Positions 22,480 to 35,249 of a DNA stretch of 64,000 nucleotides are shown here, piece by piece. The translations under genes were made by a program, and so were the position numbers. This DNA is from Sambucus nigra. Taxonomy: Eukaryota; Streptophyta; Magnoliopsida; Dipsacales; Adoxaceae. Each line of letters opens with the position of its first letter. Position 1 is the first letter of the stretch. The stretch covers positions 525,681,755 to 525,745,754 of the forward strand of contig OX422215.1 of assembly GCA_949130495.1 (NCBI GenBank). The letters run 5' to 3'. The notes below the pieces were generated by a model. The model saw only the letters and a program-made list of their open reading frames with translations, did no database searches and was not told the DNA's origin.

Positions 22480-23784
22480 TCCTCCACGTCGTGGCTCCTA
22501 CGGTGCCTGCTCCTCTTGAGGCTGAAGTAGGTATCACCTCCTATAACTAGTGTTGGTTGGTGCTGCAGTCGCTCCCTGTGCACCAGATGCTACCGACACT
22601 GTTGGCGCTCCCTGAATACATGTCGCCGCCAATGTTGCTGGCACTCCCCTCACTTCGGGCGCTACTGGTGCTAGAGTCCCTTGGCCTTGCTGGCCCTGAG
22701 TATCTTAACCCTAATGGCCCTCTCTCTTGAAACACTTATTTTCTTTGTGTCCCATTTTCCCACAAATGAAATAAGTACCCTGAAAAGGCTCCGAATTCAC
22801 ATTCCAACCCTCTCTCTTGAAACACCTATTTTCTTTGTGTCCCATTTCCCCACAATTGAAATAAGTACCATGAAAAGGCTCCGAATTCACATTCCAATTT
22901 TCCTCACCCTGACGACCCTGCCTCTGGTTATCCTATTGAACATTGGTGTTCTTCTATCCATGGTTAAACCTTTGCGTCTTCCATGCTTGGTCATTGCGAC
23001 CTTTGTTGTCTCCTCCCTGACCATCTGTTTCTTATCTATTTCCTAATTTCTTCAGATAACTAATTTTCTCCTGCCAATGTAACATCGCGACATCCACTAC
23101 TTTGGTGTAAGCAGTGTATGCCGGATTTCCCAAAATCATATGCCTAATGGGCTAGGATAACCCTTTGATGAAGCACTCCATCTTTTTCCTCTCACTGTCT
23201 ACCTCCTCCGGTATAAACATAGATAAATTTGTGAACTCTTGTTCATACTCAACAATTGATTTTGAACCTTGCTCCAACTCCAGGAATTCTCTTTTCTTTG
23301 CACTCCTTATAGTATACGGGAAGTACTTGTTGTTGAACCTAATTTGAAACTCTGCATAACTCAATTGATCTCTCTCCTCAGGTGTGGTGGTGGTTTCCCA
23401 CCACTGTAAGGCATTCCCAGTCAACTTGAATGTTTCCAACCTCTGTTTATGCACCTCCGTGAAGTCCACCAATATCAAATGTCGCTCCACGTCCCTTCTA
23501 CATTGGTGAGCGGTCGTGGGGTCAGAATCTCATGCAAAGGTAGAATGATTCCCATGGAAAAAGATGGTCCTCACTCAATCCCAATTTGAGACTGGTGTCC
23601 CTTGCTGTTGCGATTCAAATGTCACCCCTCTCTGTCTACCAATCTCAATACCGGTCGCTGTGGCCTCTCGCACAATTGATGCTACCGCCTCAGCATCCTG
23701 AATAAATTTTCCCTACCTCTTCTGAACAGCAGGACCAGAAATGGACTCCTCTATCCTACTACCGTCTCTCCTAGTGTTTGCCAT
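22480..23784 (-). pseudogene. C gag (decayed)
   Basis: The start is ATG at 23784 (MANTRRDGSRIEES), directly after CTATCTTTTCAG. The capsid core (23490-23152) reads through ALQWWETTTTPEERDQLS, FQIRFNNKYFP and IVEYEQEFTNLS, clearly related to B gag. A stop (TAG) lies soon after the start and another follows the 23152 segment. Two degenerate zinc knuckles (22718-22897) follow. Past them is a short Pro/Ala/Gly-rich tail, and then the element goes straight to its polypurine tract with no protease DTG/DSG motif. Confidence 0.82.
22718..22897 (-). repeat. 90-bp tandem duplication of the C zinc knuckle
   Basis: Two adjacent 90-bp (30-codon) copies encode CGEMGHKENRCFKRE and CGKMGHKENKCFKRE. In both, the first Cys of the CCHC motif is replaced by Tyr (TYFNC and TYFIC), so neither is a canonical knuckle. 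The exact multiple of three keeps the frame. Confidence 0.85.
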
Positions 23785-23924
23785 CTGAAAAGATAGGAAC
23801 AAATAACATTAGACTCAGAAAACTAAGAGTAAAAATCATCGAAGGGAATCAAAGATAAGTAACGCGGAAGCTAAAAAGGATATACAACCTATGAGACCTA
23901 AGACCATGCTCTGATACCGTCTTT
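23785..23924 (-). promoter_or_regulatory. C leader with PBS and acceptor-like site
   Basis: GGTATCAGAGC on the minus strand (23909-23919) is the PBS. The leader downstream differs from that of A, B and F. It ends TTTGTTCCTATCTTTTCAG against the gag ATG, a strong 3' splice-site match. A donor-like ATAG|GTTGTAT sits about 90 nt earlier. Confidence 0.7.
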
Positions 23925-26272
23925 TACACCCTACTAAATTCTGGCGTCGGTCGCCACCAAAACTGAGCCGAGTGCGAGTAAATTAAATATCATCCTTAGT
24001 ATGTGATAGATATGAGACATATAGATTTTTCAATCCACAAAATAAATAATTTTGATCAATCCCAAATATTAATAAAATCCAACTGATAGAACACCAAAGA
24101 GAGATATAAAATCCATCACATGCAATCTCCAAATTATCTCAATAAATAAATAATTAAAATTCAACTAAAATCTCGAAACAACTGTGGAACTGAACGGCCC
24201 AGCATAACTCAAATGTAGTCTCATAAAAATACGACAGAATAGGAGAAGAAAAATCTAACTAAAAAGCAATAATAATAGCTCCAATTGCTTCTCCAAAATA
24301 TCTCCAATAAATCCTACGGAGCTACTCCGAATTAATTCCTGAAAAGATTAGTCAACGCATGTGTCAGAGCCAAAGCCCCGAGCATGAATACCTGCTACTC
24401 CTCTCAATTAGGGTTCTTGAACCCATACAATAGTGTTATACATATCAACCATAATAGCGGAACATTTTAATTAAAAGATAATTAATTACCAAAACTAAAT
24501 TACTAACTACCCACAAGGTTTCTTTAAAATATGCCGGACCAATATTATTTTAATTTGCCCCCATTCCCAGCAATGTTAAATTTAATTCAATGAACCACAA
24601 ATGATTTACCAAAATACACTTTCCCTTGTCAAAGTCGTTGTCTGACCCGTTTTAAACTGTCGGCCCTCGTGATATGACGAGGTTCCACCCACACACCCGT
24701 TCCCTTGTCAAGGACTCCGTCTGATACATTTTTATCTAGCGATCCTCGCGATATGACAAGGTTCCACACACGACACGACATAAATCGTCCTCTGACCCGT
24801 TTAAACTGTCGGCCCCGATACATTATGTCGCTAAGAAATTTTTAGTACCCATTTTAGTCCTGCGATATTAATTTCTAAAATTTCTTTAAACTCATTATTC
24901 AAATTTAATTTCCCCCACCGTTAAAAGCGATGTAAAAATCCTCAAAATACCCCTTAGTCCCAACTAAGAGTTCCCAAACACAAATTCGTCTTATCCTAAG
25001 TATAGGATGATTATACAAATTTCGCTCCACCTAGATATCAATCCTAGGCTAACGTAGCGACCGTATAATGTAGAAATTCAGCCCCCATCCAAAATTATAT
25101 AACCCGTATAGACTCACCCTAACTAGTCCCATACCTAGAAAGCATAAATCACAACTAAGGCCTACTTACTAGTCCCATACCTAGCAAGTATGCTATAAAA
25201 AGGGTGAAAACAAATTCCTACATTACCCAACGTTCCCGAGATATCAAAATTATAATAATTCCATAAAGTGGCACAATTAACAATTTATAACAATTTTCAT
25301 AACAACATTAAATTCCCTATTTACTTAATTTAATTAAATGGTTGAAATCAATGACACATAAATATTGTTATTTTTAGAATAACAACTACATGCAAGTCCT
25401 ATCATGATTATTATTTTCCAACACAAGTAACCAAATCAATCTAGGGTTTTCCCATGAAATAAGAAAATTTACTTTCTAAGGGCTCCTCTACATGCGCATG
25501 CCCATAAAATAATTGGTGACCCAAACACTACCCAAAGAACAACAAGGTTATGAGTATTAGGTAATATTAATATTTCATGAAAAACAGTCCCAATATTTAT
25601 TTCTTTAAGAATTACATTCATAAGTTATTTTAGAAAACGTGAGTTTAATGGAGGCTACAATCAAGATAAACAATAATAAGGGAATAAAATAGGATAAACA
25701 TGCCTGTGATTAGATGTAGAAAAACTGATTAGAGATTTTAGTTCCTCTTGAAAAATGGATCAAAGACTCCTCTTGAATTAACTTGGGACAGATTAGTTTA
25801 CACCTTTAAAACTTGAGCTTAAAAAGTGGTTTTAATGGAGGCTAGGGTTTGGAGGTGGAAGATGATGGAAAAATAGAGAGTATACTGCTCAAGGGTTTGT
25901 AGAATATGTGTTTTAAAAACCTGGCCCCGAAGTCCATTTATATAATTAGGTTGAAGAGTTTTGAAATCACAAAATTCATCAAAACCTACTACGCACGAAA
26001 TCTGCTGAGGTTGATTGATCGACCCCCTAGAGTCGATCGATCGATCACTCAGGGATTTTGAAACTACCGATTTAGAAATAACTTAAGGGATAAACTTTAA
26101 AAATCATTTAAAAATTAATTTTAACTCCGATTTTTAAACTGATTGAAAATCTTGTCTTTAAAAATTATTCTCAACATTTTTGCGCTAGAAAAATAATTAA
26201 ATCAAAAATTTTATTTTCCTCCATTTTCCAAAAATTAAATTAAAATACCCAAAAATTACGCGGGTTGTTAAA
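23925..26272 (-). mobile_element. 5' LTR of C
   Basis: About 2.35 kb, complete. Both ends are mutated relative to the left copy: the plus-strand start reads TTTACACCC instead of TG, and the end reads GTTAAA instead of GTTACA. On the minus strand it contains the GATCGATC palindrome pair (26011-26047), telobox (25843-25850) and ACAG|GCATGTTTATCC (25698-25705), a GC-type donor candidate. Direct repeats lie at 24620-24815. Confidence 0.82.
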
Positions 26273-26482
26273 GGGCATATACCAAATAGTCCTTCGAATT
26301 TTTTTTAATACACGTTTAGTCCATGCTTTCTTATTTGTTCCAAAAACGTACCTCAGCGCGAAGTTTAAAAATAAGAGAATATTAGTTAATTGGGTTTTTG
26401 TGAGACTTTTTGGAACTAAATAAAAAGGCTGGGACTAAATGTGTATTAAAAAATGTTTGAGGGACTTTTTGATATTTGATCC
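26272..26482. mobile_element. MITE-like element with ~75-bp terminal inverted repeats
   Basis: The left end (GGGCATATACCAAATAGTCC...) is the inverse of the right end (which reads inward GGATCAAATATCAAAAAGTCC...). Both arms share TTTTTTAATACAC.TTTAGTCC and TTATTTRGTTCCAAAA. TAA flanks both sides (26269-26271 and 26483-26485), consistent with a 3-bp duplication but weak evidence because the region is AT-rich. It abuts the end of C's LTR, has no coding capacity and leaves a short central spacer. Confidence 0.65.
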
Positions 26483-26485
26483 TAA

Positions 26486-26852
26486 TTTAAATTGTGATAT
26501 TTGTTATATTTGCTTGTTGTGACATGTGATGTCACTATGCATATTTATACGTGTTGTATAATTCATATATGAAATTAGATTAAATATAAGGTAAAACATT
26601 AATTAATATTGGGAAGTGACTTAGTATCATGGGTGACAATGAAATGGTAATGGACTAGGTGTCAGTGGTTTATTTATTTGGATTATTCCCTCCGTGTCGA
26701 GTCCCACTGATCGTGGGGTAGTTTCTTATAATGTTGTGTCACGCTTAACTAATCAATGAATAAATGATTGATGTTTTGACTCATACCGGCTGATATATTA
26801 GTTATGGAGGTAATTAAATAATTAGTTTATGTCATATTTCGGGTTGGGATTT
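26486..26852. other. Unassigned AT-rich stretch
   Basis: I see no gene and no clear repeat match within the window. GTGTCGAGTCCCACTGATCG near 26695 is reminiscent of LTR sequence but not assignable. Confidence 0.5.
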
Positions 26853-28261
26853 TGTAACAATCCAAACATATGAATAGACTATGCTATCGTAAGTTTACTT
26901 ACATTCGGGAACCATGACTATTCACTGATAAAATTAGAAATATCTTATACCGATATGCGAATGATTAAAAGTAATTGTTTTTTTATTAACTAACTATATA
27001 CCAAAGAAAATAACAAATCACTCAGAAGATCCTTAGGTTGTAATTCTTCCAAAATTGACCCTAGAAAATTTTAAAACCTTGTTTAAACCTATAAACTAAT
27101 CCCAAACCTAAAACGTATTTACACACACAACCTATAACATCAAAAATTAATACAAGTACCCTAACATACCCTTATAAGTTTTTAAAGTTTCATTTCGTCC
27201 CCTAAAACTTTAAAAAAAAATAAGAAAAGGATTATATACTCAACTTAAACTACTTAAGGACCAAATACTTAAACCAATTTAATCTCACAAACCCCCTTGC
27301 TGATCTGGAAGACGCCTAAGAAGCCTCCTAGACTTTAGAACATGGTATCCCATGTTAAACCTCATGGTATCCCTCGCCCCCTAAATAAAACTCTTCGATA
27401 ACCACTTGAAATCCACCTCTAATCAATCATCTCCCTTTCTTCAACTAAATAAACGCCCCTTATTACCACTGTAGAAACATACCCATTTAGCATACAAAAT
27501 CAACCTCAAAATTTTGAAGGTTTGGTATTTCGACATTTTATCTGTTAAACTTAGTTTTCTTTACATGTTAGAATTTACATTGGTTTTGCATTGAACTGGG
27601 CCAAATAACAAATACTCCATTGAAGCTTGAGCTTCAATGATTGATTCTGTGTCCTGACCTTTAACTAGTTTCAAGGTTGGAAAGTTTGATCTTTAGTTCT
27701 CATGAACCTAGATGCAATGGCCAATTTGAGCATTATAAAATTTAGATACCCGAAATTATAGATTTTAATTTACGGCTTAAGAATTTTCATATTTAAAATT
27801 CTCCATATAAACTATAAAGTAAAACCACAAACCAAACCTTTTTGTCCTAAATTCCCCCATAAGCATTACCATGAACATGCCGTAGTTTGAATTTACCCAA
27901 AAAACCACTAATATGAAGTCAAAATTTTGATTTTTTTGATAGAAACTGGATATGAGGCTAGAGTCAACCTCCATCCATAAAAGTTATATATATCGATTCT
28001 TAGTGAAAAATTGGGAAGAATGGCTTTTGAATCAATTAAAATGGTATTCTATATAAGATTTGATCGATGGTCAAAGTTTGAAACCCTAAAGTCAAGTATT
28101 GAGAGGTTGAAGATAAAGTTTTAAACATGCGTGTGAGTGAGGTCAACCAAAAGTGTAAAGGAAACTTGGCTTTGTGCGTGAGGGCGCGTGACTAATAAAA
28201 AATTTATGAATTTTGTTTAAAGAAATTTATATTATTTTTCTAGTTAAAATGGTATATTACA
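26853..28261 (-). mobile_element. Probable LTR of an older element (I)
   Basis: It runs from TGTAACAATCC to ATATTACA, a TG...CA unit of 1409 bp. Its minus-strand start TGTAATATACC resembles LTR starts of the A/B/G type. A weak purine tract (AAATAGGGTGA on the minus strand, 28262-28272) adjoins on the right, as expected of a 3' LTR. No second copy is in the window and no coding sequence was found, so this is tentative. Confidence 0.3.
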
Positions 28262-28423
28262 TCACCCTATTTGGTCAATCGAAAACAACTTTCATAAAAA
28301 CCTTAGAAGTGGAATTTAAAAATACAAAAGTTATTTTGCACCTAAACCCCTAAACCTTTGCAACTTATGATTTAGACCCCAAAGTTTACATATAGGTTTC
28401 TGAGTATATTAGGAACAAAAAAT
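28262..28423. other. Short stretch between LTR I and element D
   Basis: 162 bp with no gene. If I is real, this is its interior remnant cut by the insertion of D. Confidence 0.35.
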
Positions 28424-29672
28424 ATGTTACACCCATTTTTGAATATACCTAGAGACCTAACTAATTAAGAGGAATATAACATTATAATTTACACCCTAAA
28501 GTTATTTTTATTAAGTAATAAAAATTTACATTATCTAATTATTTTAAAAAATGGCCTTATTTCTTTTTGCTTTCAGACTATTCCCATCCTCAACCTTGAA
28601 AAGAAAAATCAAATTTAAACCCAAAGCCTCTAATCCAAGTAGATAACTTCTATTTTGATATTATTTCATGAAATTACCTTGATTACACCAATTGTTCATA
28701 TCTCTTTGTGATAGACCCAGATATTCTATTCTCATTCACGAACTCATTTGTGTAGTTCACAATACCTTTAACTTGCTTCAATTTTAAAAACCTTAATTTT
28801 ATTTTGAACCAATGATTTCAATTTAAATATGATTTCATTGAACCCTTTTTTATGTAGTATACATTATAACTAGAGAATAAACTACCGTCCAACCCACAAT
28901 AGTGTTATTTGGCCTGTAGAACTCAGGGTATTGAGTGCCTAGTTTTGCTTACCATATGGATGCCACTCTTAGGAGTAAGGGCTCAGTAAGGTTACTGTGG
29001 TTATTGTTACTCAATCTAAAATTTTATATTTGATGATTTATTGTCTATATTTCTATTACCCCTAAGCCTCTTTAATACATAATTACGGGTTATCTTGTTT
29101 TACATACTATCCGCAATTTTAACCGTTCTAAACTTGATATTTCAAATTGTAGTCATATCATCATATTGTTTATTTACAATTCTTCATTCTAAGTATAGTT
29201 ATTTCAAATCTCACTTTATTTTGCTATTACTTATATTCAATTGATTCTGCTAATACTTTAAAACTAGTTTTATAAATTATATAGAATTATATTTATCTAC
29301 TTCGCAAAATTTTGCTTACTTTTTTTGCCTCCAGATAGACCCTGAGCTTATGGTTGGAAAAATCCCCCTAACCCCGAGAACTTTTTAGTATCATCAAAAA
29401 TTTCCCTATTAGTTAGGTACGTATGGAAAGTCGTTAGTAAAGAAGAAAAAACCACATAGATAATATATGCAATCACTTATCGGCTGGTGTAATGTTATGT
29501 GTAATCTTTTTTTATTTCACGTCACAAAGACTTAAAAATGTAATAAATAAGGTTCTTACGTGACACGTGTTAAATAATGTTCAGTTTCAGTGAGCAACTG
29601 TTATATGTTATGTACTATTATTATATAAATGTTGTTACCATTTATACGTGTAGAAATTTTAAGGATGTGACA
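28424..29672 (+). mobile_element. 5' LTR of D
   Basis: Begins TGTTACACCCATTTTTG and ends AAGGATGTGACA, followed by the PBS. The 1249-bp length is plausible, but without the 3' copy the left boundary rests on the TG start alone. Confidence 0.5.
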
Positions 29673-30484
29673 AGTCGGTATCAGAGCGAGCGCAAAGTTT
29701 ATTACTCCTATGCGGGACTTTAGGTTACAAATATAACTATTTTAATTTCGTAACTTCTTCATAATATTATGACATTGAAATTTTGTCTTACAGCCATGAA
29801 CTTCTGAGACACCATCGATCTAAATACCGAAGGCATCACCCAGGAACACTTTAGTCAGACCATGAAAGATGAAGGGTACAAGAAATTATGAAAAATTATT
29901 CATGATGTAGACAGGGAGTGGGCCATAGAAATACCCAACATAAAACATAACCTACTTTCATGTCGACTAATGGGTGAGGAGTATGGAAACCAAACAAGAT
30001 TGTAGGTTCTCAAAGGATCATGCGCTTTTACAACAAGCCATGCACTTAGCTTGGGATTTAGCACCAGAGGAAGAACTGTGTATGATTCCTCCCATATCCC
30101 TTGACGATTACGGATCAGACATTCCATATATAAACATTTCCACATCATCATCAAGTTCGAGTACAAGAGACTTAAGAACACGAGTGGACTAGGTAGTACC
30201 TTAGGTGGGTTGAGAACGTAAGCAGGAGAAAGACAGAAAGGCAGTATATAGATAAATAACAAACGAAAGATGGTATGTTGTCTTTAGTTAAGTGTGGTGC
30301 GATGAAGTGGCATGATGATAGTTACGTTTTATGTAAAAATAGTCAGTGCAATAATTATGCACGTGTACTGATCATAGCTCTTAAATTTTGTATCACATAG
30401 GAACTTAATGTACTGTATCTAATCTAACTAGTTTGTTTATGTATAATACTTCTTTATACTTTTTTTAGTTGTTTATCATATAGG
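29673..30484 (+). promoter_or_regulatory. D PBS and ~800-nt leader
   Basis: GGTATCAGAGC at 29677-29687 is the PBS. The rest is a leader without a convincing reading frame. TTTGTCTTACAG (about 29782-29793) and ATCATATAG just before the gag ATG at 30485 resemble splice acceptors. Small open frames near 29900-30262 look fortuitous. Confidence 0.6.
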
Positions 30485-31587
30485 ATGGTGAAAACACGAA
30501 CCTTAAAAGCACCAGCTAGAAGAGCCCAATAAGAGGGACATGATTTTCCAACTCCTCCTACTAATATAGAAAACATAATGTAATGTTTACAAGAACTAAT
30601 GACATTAAATCGAGTGAAATGAAGTACACCACCTCATCATGTAGTAGGTACTGAAATATCTGTTAAAGCTTGTAGAATGAATGCCTTAAAGGAGTTGTTT
30701 CTATAATGACCCCATCATTTTATGGAAAATCCAGGGCTTACAAGGAAGAACAATAGTTTAGGCAGACCCTGGAGGTACTAAATAGGGTAGGTATAGTACC
30801 CGAACTTAGGGTAGGTTCAATAACTTATCTTTTCAAAGGATAAACTAATCACCGGTGTCAATTGGTAGGACATATTCAAAATATCGAGGGATTGAGTTAG
30901 GAATAATTCAAGGAAATATTTTTCAAAAGTATTTCTTAGAAGAAACAAGAAATTATTTGACGATAGAATTTTTTGGATTACAACAAGAACAAATGATAAA
31001 TAACTCAATATGAGGCACAATTCACATAATTATCCCGATACGTGCAGGGATATGTAAACACGAATACCAAGTAATGCAAGGACTTTGAAATAGGGCTGAA
31101 GTCTAGTATTAAGATCTCTCTCATTCCTTTGAAGATCTGAGATTTTGGAAAAATCATAAAAATATTCACCCTCATAGAACGAAACGTGGCATCAATTCCA
31201 ATAATCGCCATTTAAATAATCAAGCCAAGGACCACACCTTTTTCATATCCAAATATGGTTGTATGTACAACCAGATACACCATAAAGATAGTGGAACCAC
31301 AATCTGTTGTCATAAATGCAACAAACCCAGACATATTAGGTCCTAAGGCAAAAAATTTCATAAGGACAACCCCAACACAATCCAGTCATCCCCAAGAACC
31401 CATGTAGATTTCTTAATTTTTAGATATGCCTTTTTTTAGTTCCCAAAGAAATATTCCCAGTCCCAAGGGAAAAGGCAACTTATTCACAACCACACAAAAT
31501 TATGCAGAAAAGAAAATCAATACCAAGTAATAGGATGCAGGGTTGAACTTTTTCCATATTAACAAACTCAAGTAATTATGACGTTGT
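30485..31587 (+). pseudogene. D gag remnant
   Basis: Starts MVKTRTLKAPARRAQ and is broken within 20 codons. Fragments such as WEEFKEIFFKKYFL at about 30895-30940 and a degenerate knuckle CHKCNKPRHIR (near 31310) identify it as Ty3/gypsy gag. Frameshifts and stops are frequent. The insertion of E cuts it off at 31587, just before the protease. Confidence 0.65.
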
Positions 31588-32520
31588 TGATGTGCCCTAT
31601 ATGTACCCAACAACAAAGAGACATCAACCTCGAACATGGATATAGCCGAGGTTAAAAGGGCCCCAGATTGTCAACCAGCGGTCTCATCCTAATCAAGGTC
31701 GGCCATGGACGACGTTACTAGTGGCCTTGCTTTCGGACAACAACTGAGGTCTTCGTTATCCATGTGGACAGTTATTCTTCAGGTCGTTCAGAGATGACAT
31801 TGAGTATTAACCCCTACAGCAACCTCGACTGAGTATAGGCCCAGGAAGTAGAGACTACATAATCAATCGTAATCAGCCTCGGATGGGAATCAACCGACGT
31901 TCTAATTACTCCTTCATATCCCTGGACTAAGCCAATGTTATAACTCCATTTGTCTCATCTCAGTCTACCTCGTACTCTTCCAAGCTGAGGTTGGTGTCAA
32001 TCGAGGACAACCGAGCATTCATACGCACATGCATAGTTTGTAACACGTGTGATAAATCGGTTATAACCAAATCGTTTCCCTCATGTGGGGGAATATTTCA
32101 TCATCATTGTCTACATGTGACAGTGAAAAATGTCTTCAGTCATCACACACATGCGCATGGAGTGTATGGGGGGTGCATTACACCCCCCACATGCTATATA
32201 TACTTGCCTTCTCCTACATGGAGGGGGATCCACAAATAACAACCCTAGATGAAACTCTGTCAAATTACACAGTAGAGAGAGAGAAAGCTTGAGAGATTGT
32301 ATCCATGTCCAGTAGTGCCTTATTCTGGAGACCTTAATTACTCACTTGCATAGTGGACGTAGGCCTAATTCGCTGAACCACTTATATATTAGTGTCCATC
32401 CTCTTCTCCTCTTCTCCTCATATCAATCTCTTATATTTAATATACTCTTGTGCTTCCATTGTTATCACTAATTTGAGCTTACGAACACCTTGGAGGGTGG
32501 TGTTGTTTCCAGCATCATCA
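31588..32520 (+). mobile_element. 5' LTR of E
   Basis: Runs from TGATGTGCCCTATATG to CCAGCATCATCA. Relative to the right copy it lacks about 65 bp (right copy, about 53165-53230, between GGTCTCC and CCTCGTAC). Promoter-like features are GCTATATATACTTGCC (32192-32207) and an AGAGAGAGAG leader at 32274-32286. Confidence 0.88.
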
Positions 32521-32545
32521 TTTTTTGCGCCATCTATGGGAACGA
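32521..32545 (+). promoter_or_regulatory. PBS of E (not the Met type)
   Basis: The LTR is followed by TTTTTTGCGCCATCTATGGG. This resembles the TGGCGCC-type sites of Tat elements with a few changes. It is clearly not the TGGTATCAGAGC used by A, B, C, D and F. I do not name the tRNA. Confidence 0.55.
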
Positions 32546-32696
32546 GAAGCTATCTCTTCCTCATTTTCTGCTTAACCTCACCGGAGACTCTGATGGTGAA
32601 CCAAGCCTCACCCCTTCTATGGAGCTATTTCACCATTGAAAGAGGTCCATTAAGGTACTAAGCTCATATACTTCACAACATCTTTAGTGCTAGTGT

Positions 32697-34692
32697 ATGG
32701 TTACCACCACCTCTTCCACCGCCTGGTGCTAGAGGGCCTAGTTCCAGCCAAGTGCCGCATCAGTCTGAAATGGTGGAGGTGGCCGTAGCCTTGAATTCTT
32801 TGGCTGCAACGCAACCAGCAATGAAGGATCAATTTGCACAACTCAGTCAAAACATAATGAGACCACCTGGGGTCTCATCGGAGATGATTACTCTGGCGGC
32901 CGTCCAGCCCCATCCTAACTCCAGGGGACCACCCCAAGCATCGTGAAAAGACCAACCTACATCTCAGTGAAGGAGGGAAATTGCTGACCCTAGGCGTTTG
33001 CATCTAGGGAGGCAAGGACAACCTTGCCCTGAGGATAGGTATGATGACCTGGAGGCAAAAGACGCTTTAGAAGATTATTGGGAGCCGTATGAGGTTTTGA
33101 ATAACATAGTGCGTCCTATCTAGCAGATTCAAGGTTGTGGAGGCAGAAGAGGTGAAAGAGCCCAACAAAGAGGATCAACTTTTGATCGATTGAGAAGAGG
33201 GTCATCCTTTGAAAGGCTCGACCCAGTAAATAACCTAAGATAGAGGTTATCCAGGTCGAGAAGTGAAATCGGATCACAAAGGGAGGAGGGTGAACGTCGA
33301 CCTCATAAAGGCCAACCTAACCCAGGGCGAGGTAGGGACCGGGAAGAGGTCAACAGCCGACGTTGTGTTGTGGCTGGGGAACCCTCAGTCCAACCCTTGG
33401 AGGTGGCAGGGGACAACCTCAGCCAGGCCGACGTTGCAAGACTATGGAATGACTCTATCCAACATCTTGAGGAAAAGATAGGAGACCTCATCAAAAGTCG
33501 AGATCCACTTCAAAGAGGTTTCTTAGAGGGCTCTCCGTTCCTGGCAAAGATAATGAGCTTCCCAACCCCTACTAAGTTCAATCCACCTAAGGTGTCTCCC
33601 AAGTATGATGGTAGCACCAACCATGTACATCATATTGAGATATACCAATCTGTGGCAGACATTTACTCAATACTAGATGAGATGAAGTGTCGGGCCTTCT
33701 ACGGTACTTTAATGGGAGCTACACATATCTGGTTTACCTATCTTCCAAAGAACTCAATAGAAAACTTTAAGGGCTTGGCTGAACGGTTCATTCACAATTT
33801 CTGTTTTGGGGTAAGACCTCAAAATAAGACCACCCATTTGTTGTATGTCAAGTAAGTCAAGAATGAAAGTCTAAGAGAATACATTGCTAGATTCAACAAA
33901 GACAAACTAGAGGTTGAAGATTACGAAGAGAATATAGCTACGACCACTCTCATAGGAGGTCTCCAGAAAGGGAAGTTATTATGGAAGCTCGCAGAAGACC
34001 CTCCCAAGTCCATGGCAGAGTTATTGGCAACTGCAAATGAGGTCATGAATGCTGAAGAGGCTATGGTCGCAAAGTATGAGGATGAGAACGGCAGTGGCAG
34101 CGGGAAGTTCCAAAGAAAGAAGAGGTCAGCTGATGATAAGTTTGCACGTTATACCCCTCTAACTGTATGCTACGAACACATCCTTAATGAGATCAAGAAT
34201 GACCGGTCTATGAGATGGCCAGAGAAGGTGAAGGATCCTCTACATAAGAGGAACTAGAACTTGTGATGAGAGTTCCACCAAGACCATGGCCATGTTACAA
34301 ACAAGTGCTTTGCCTTAAAGGATGAGATCAAAAAGATGTTGAAATATGAAAAGTTGAGAAAGTACGTTGACGGCAAGGTTCCTAAGAAGGGAAGAGATGA
34401 CCCTAAAAAGAAGAGAAACGACAGATGTCGCGAAGATACTCCAACAAGAAGAGATAATGACTCGAACAATGATGATGAAGATGATCTCAACCTCCCACCA
34501 AAAGATGAAAATTCCCCAGTGAAGAGGGTTGGTATGATGTCCTTCGATGTTAACACAATATGCGGAGGACTAGGAGGGGGTGGCTCTGAAGTGGCTGGCC
34601 AAAACGCTCATGTGGCAGAGGCCAAGTCAGTGGCCAAAGTAGATGTGATAAATCTGGCTTCTTCAAAACCAAGCAGAAGAGAAAGAAAGTGA
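32697..34692 (+). pseudogene. E gag (decayed)
   Basis: The capsid part (33370-33855) has the Tat-type block SPFLAKIMSFPTPTKFNPP, YDGSTNHVHHIE and FKGLAERFIHNF. It continues after a TAA as REYIARFN and further to 34257. The zinc-finger remnant EFHQDHGHVTNKC (near 34270) has lost its first Cys to a stop. A Lys/Asp/Glu-rich tail follows to 34690. Frames change several times upstream of 33370. Confidence 0.8.
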
Positions 34693-35249
34693 ATATGGAA
34701 ACTCATATAGTCGGGTTCTCCCGAATCGACTTCAAAGGCATCTTAGCCCCGCATGATGATCCTTTGGTAATTACAACAAGGTTGCATGGATGCGAGGTAC
34801 AAAGAATTCTCGTAGATGGAGGAAGTTCAGCAGATGTGATGTTCTGGCCCTGCTTTAAAAGCCTAGGCTTTAGAAGAGCTAGGATTGTACCCTATCATCA
34901 TCCGTTAATGGGCTTCAGCGGTGAAAAGGTCCGTTCATTGGGCATGTATGAGATGGACGTACGAATGGGCTATGAGTGGCCTAAGAGGTTAATTCGAAAG
35001 ATTAATTTTTTCATTATGGATGAAAACGTCTTCTCAGCCTATAACCTCATCATAGGAAGAGTAGCCCTTAAGGAGTTTGAGGCCGTGCCGTCAATGGTCC
35101 ACCATATGCTAAAATTCTTGACCCCCAGGGTGACCAGACCATATCACGAGAATGCTACTTCAACTCAGCTGAAGGGAAAGAGGCCTATAAGAGATAAACT
35201 ACCACATAGAAAATTAATACACTTGACCCCAGAGATGAAACGAAACTGA
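34689..35249 (+). pseudogene. E aspartic protease region
   Basis: An open stretch of 186 codons overlaps the end of the gag frame. The active-site motif is RILVDGGSSADVMF with D43; DGGS for DTGS is seen in Tat elements. The downstream block AYNLIIGR matches the end of retrotransposon proteases. It matures the Gag-Pol polyprotein in related elements. Confidence 0.8.

Larger units (their letters stand above)
20668..26272 (-). mobile_element. Element C: gag-only LTR retrotransposon
   Basis: Two copies of one LTR (20668-22285 and 23925-26272) flank only 1.6 kb that encodes gag and nothing else. PBS on the right and polypurine tract on the left put it on the minus strand. The left LTR is missing about 650 bp, which must lie left of A. 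The absence of protease, RT and integrase makes it a terminal-repeat-plus-gag element dependent on others. Confidence 0.82.

Noticed and set aside
22681..23046. 121-codon plus-strand open frame with hydrophobic composition
   Set aside because: It lies opposite the duplicated zinc knuckle of C gag; the repeat explains its repeated sequence.
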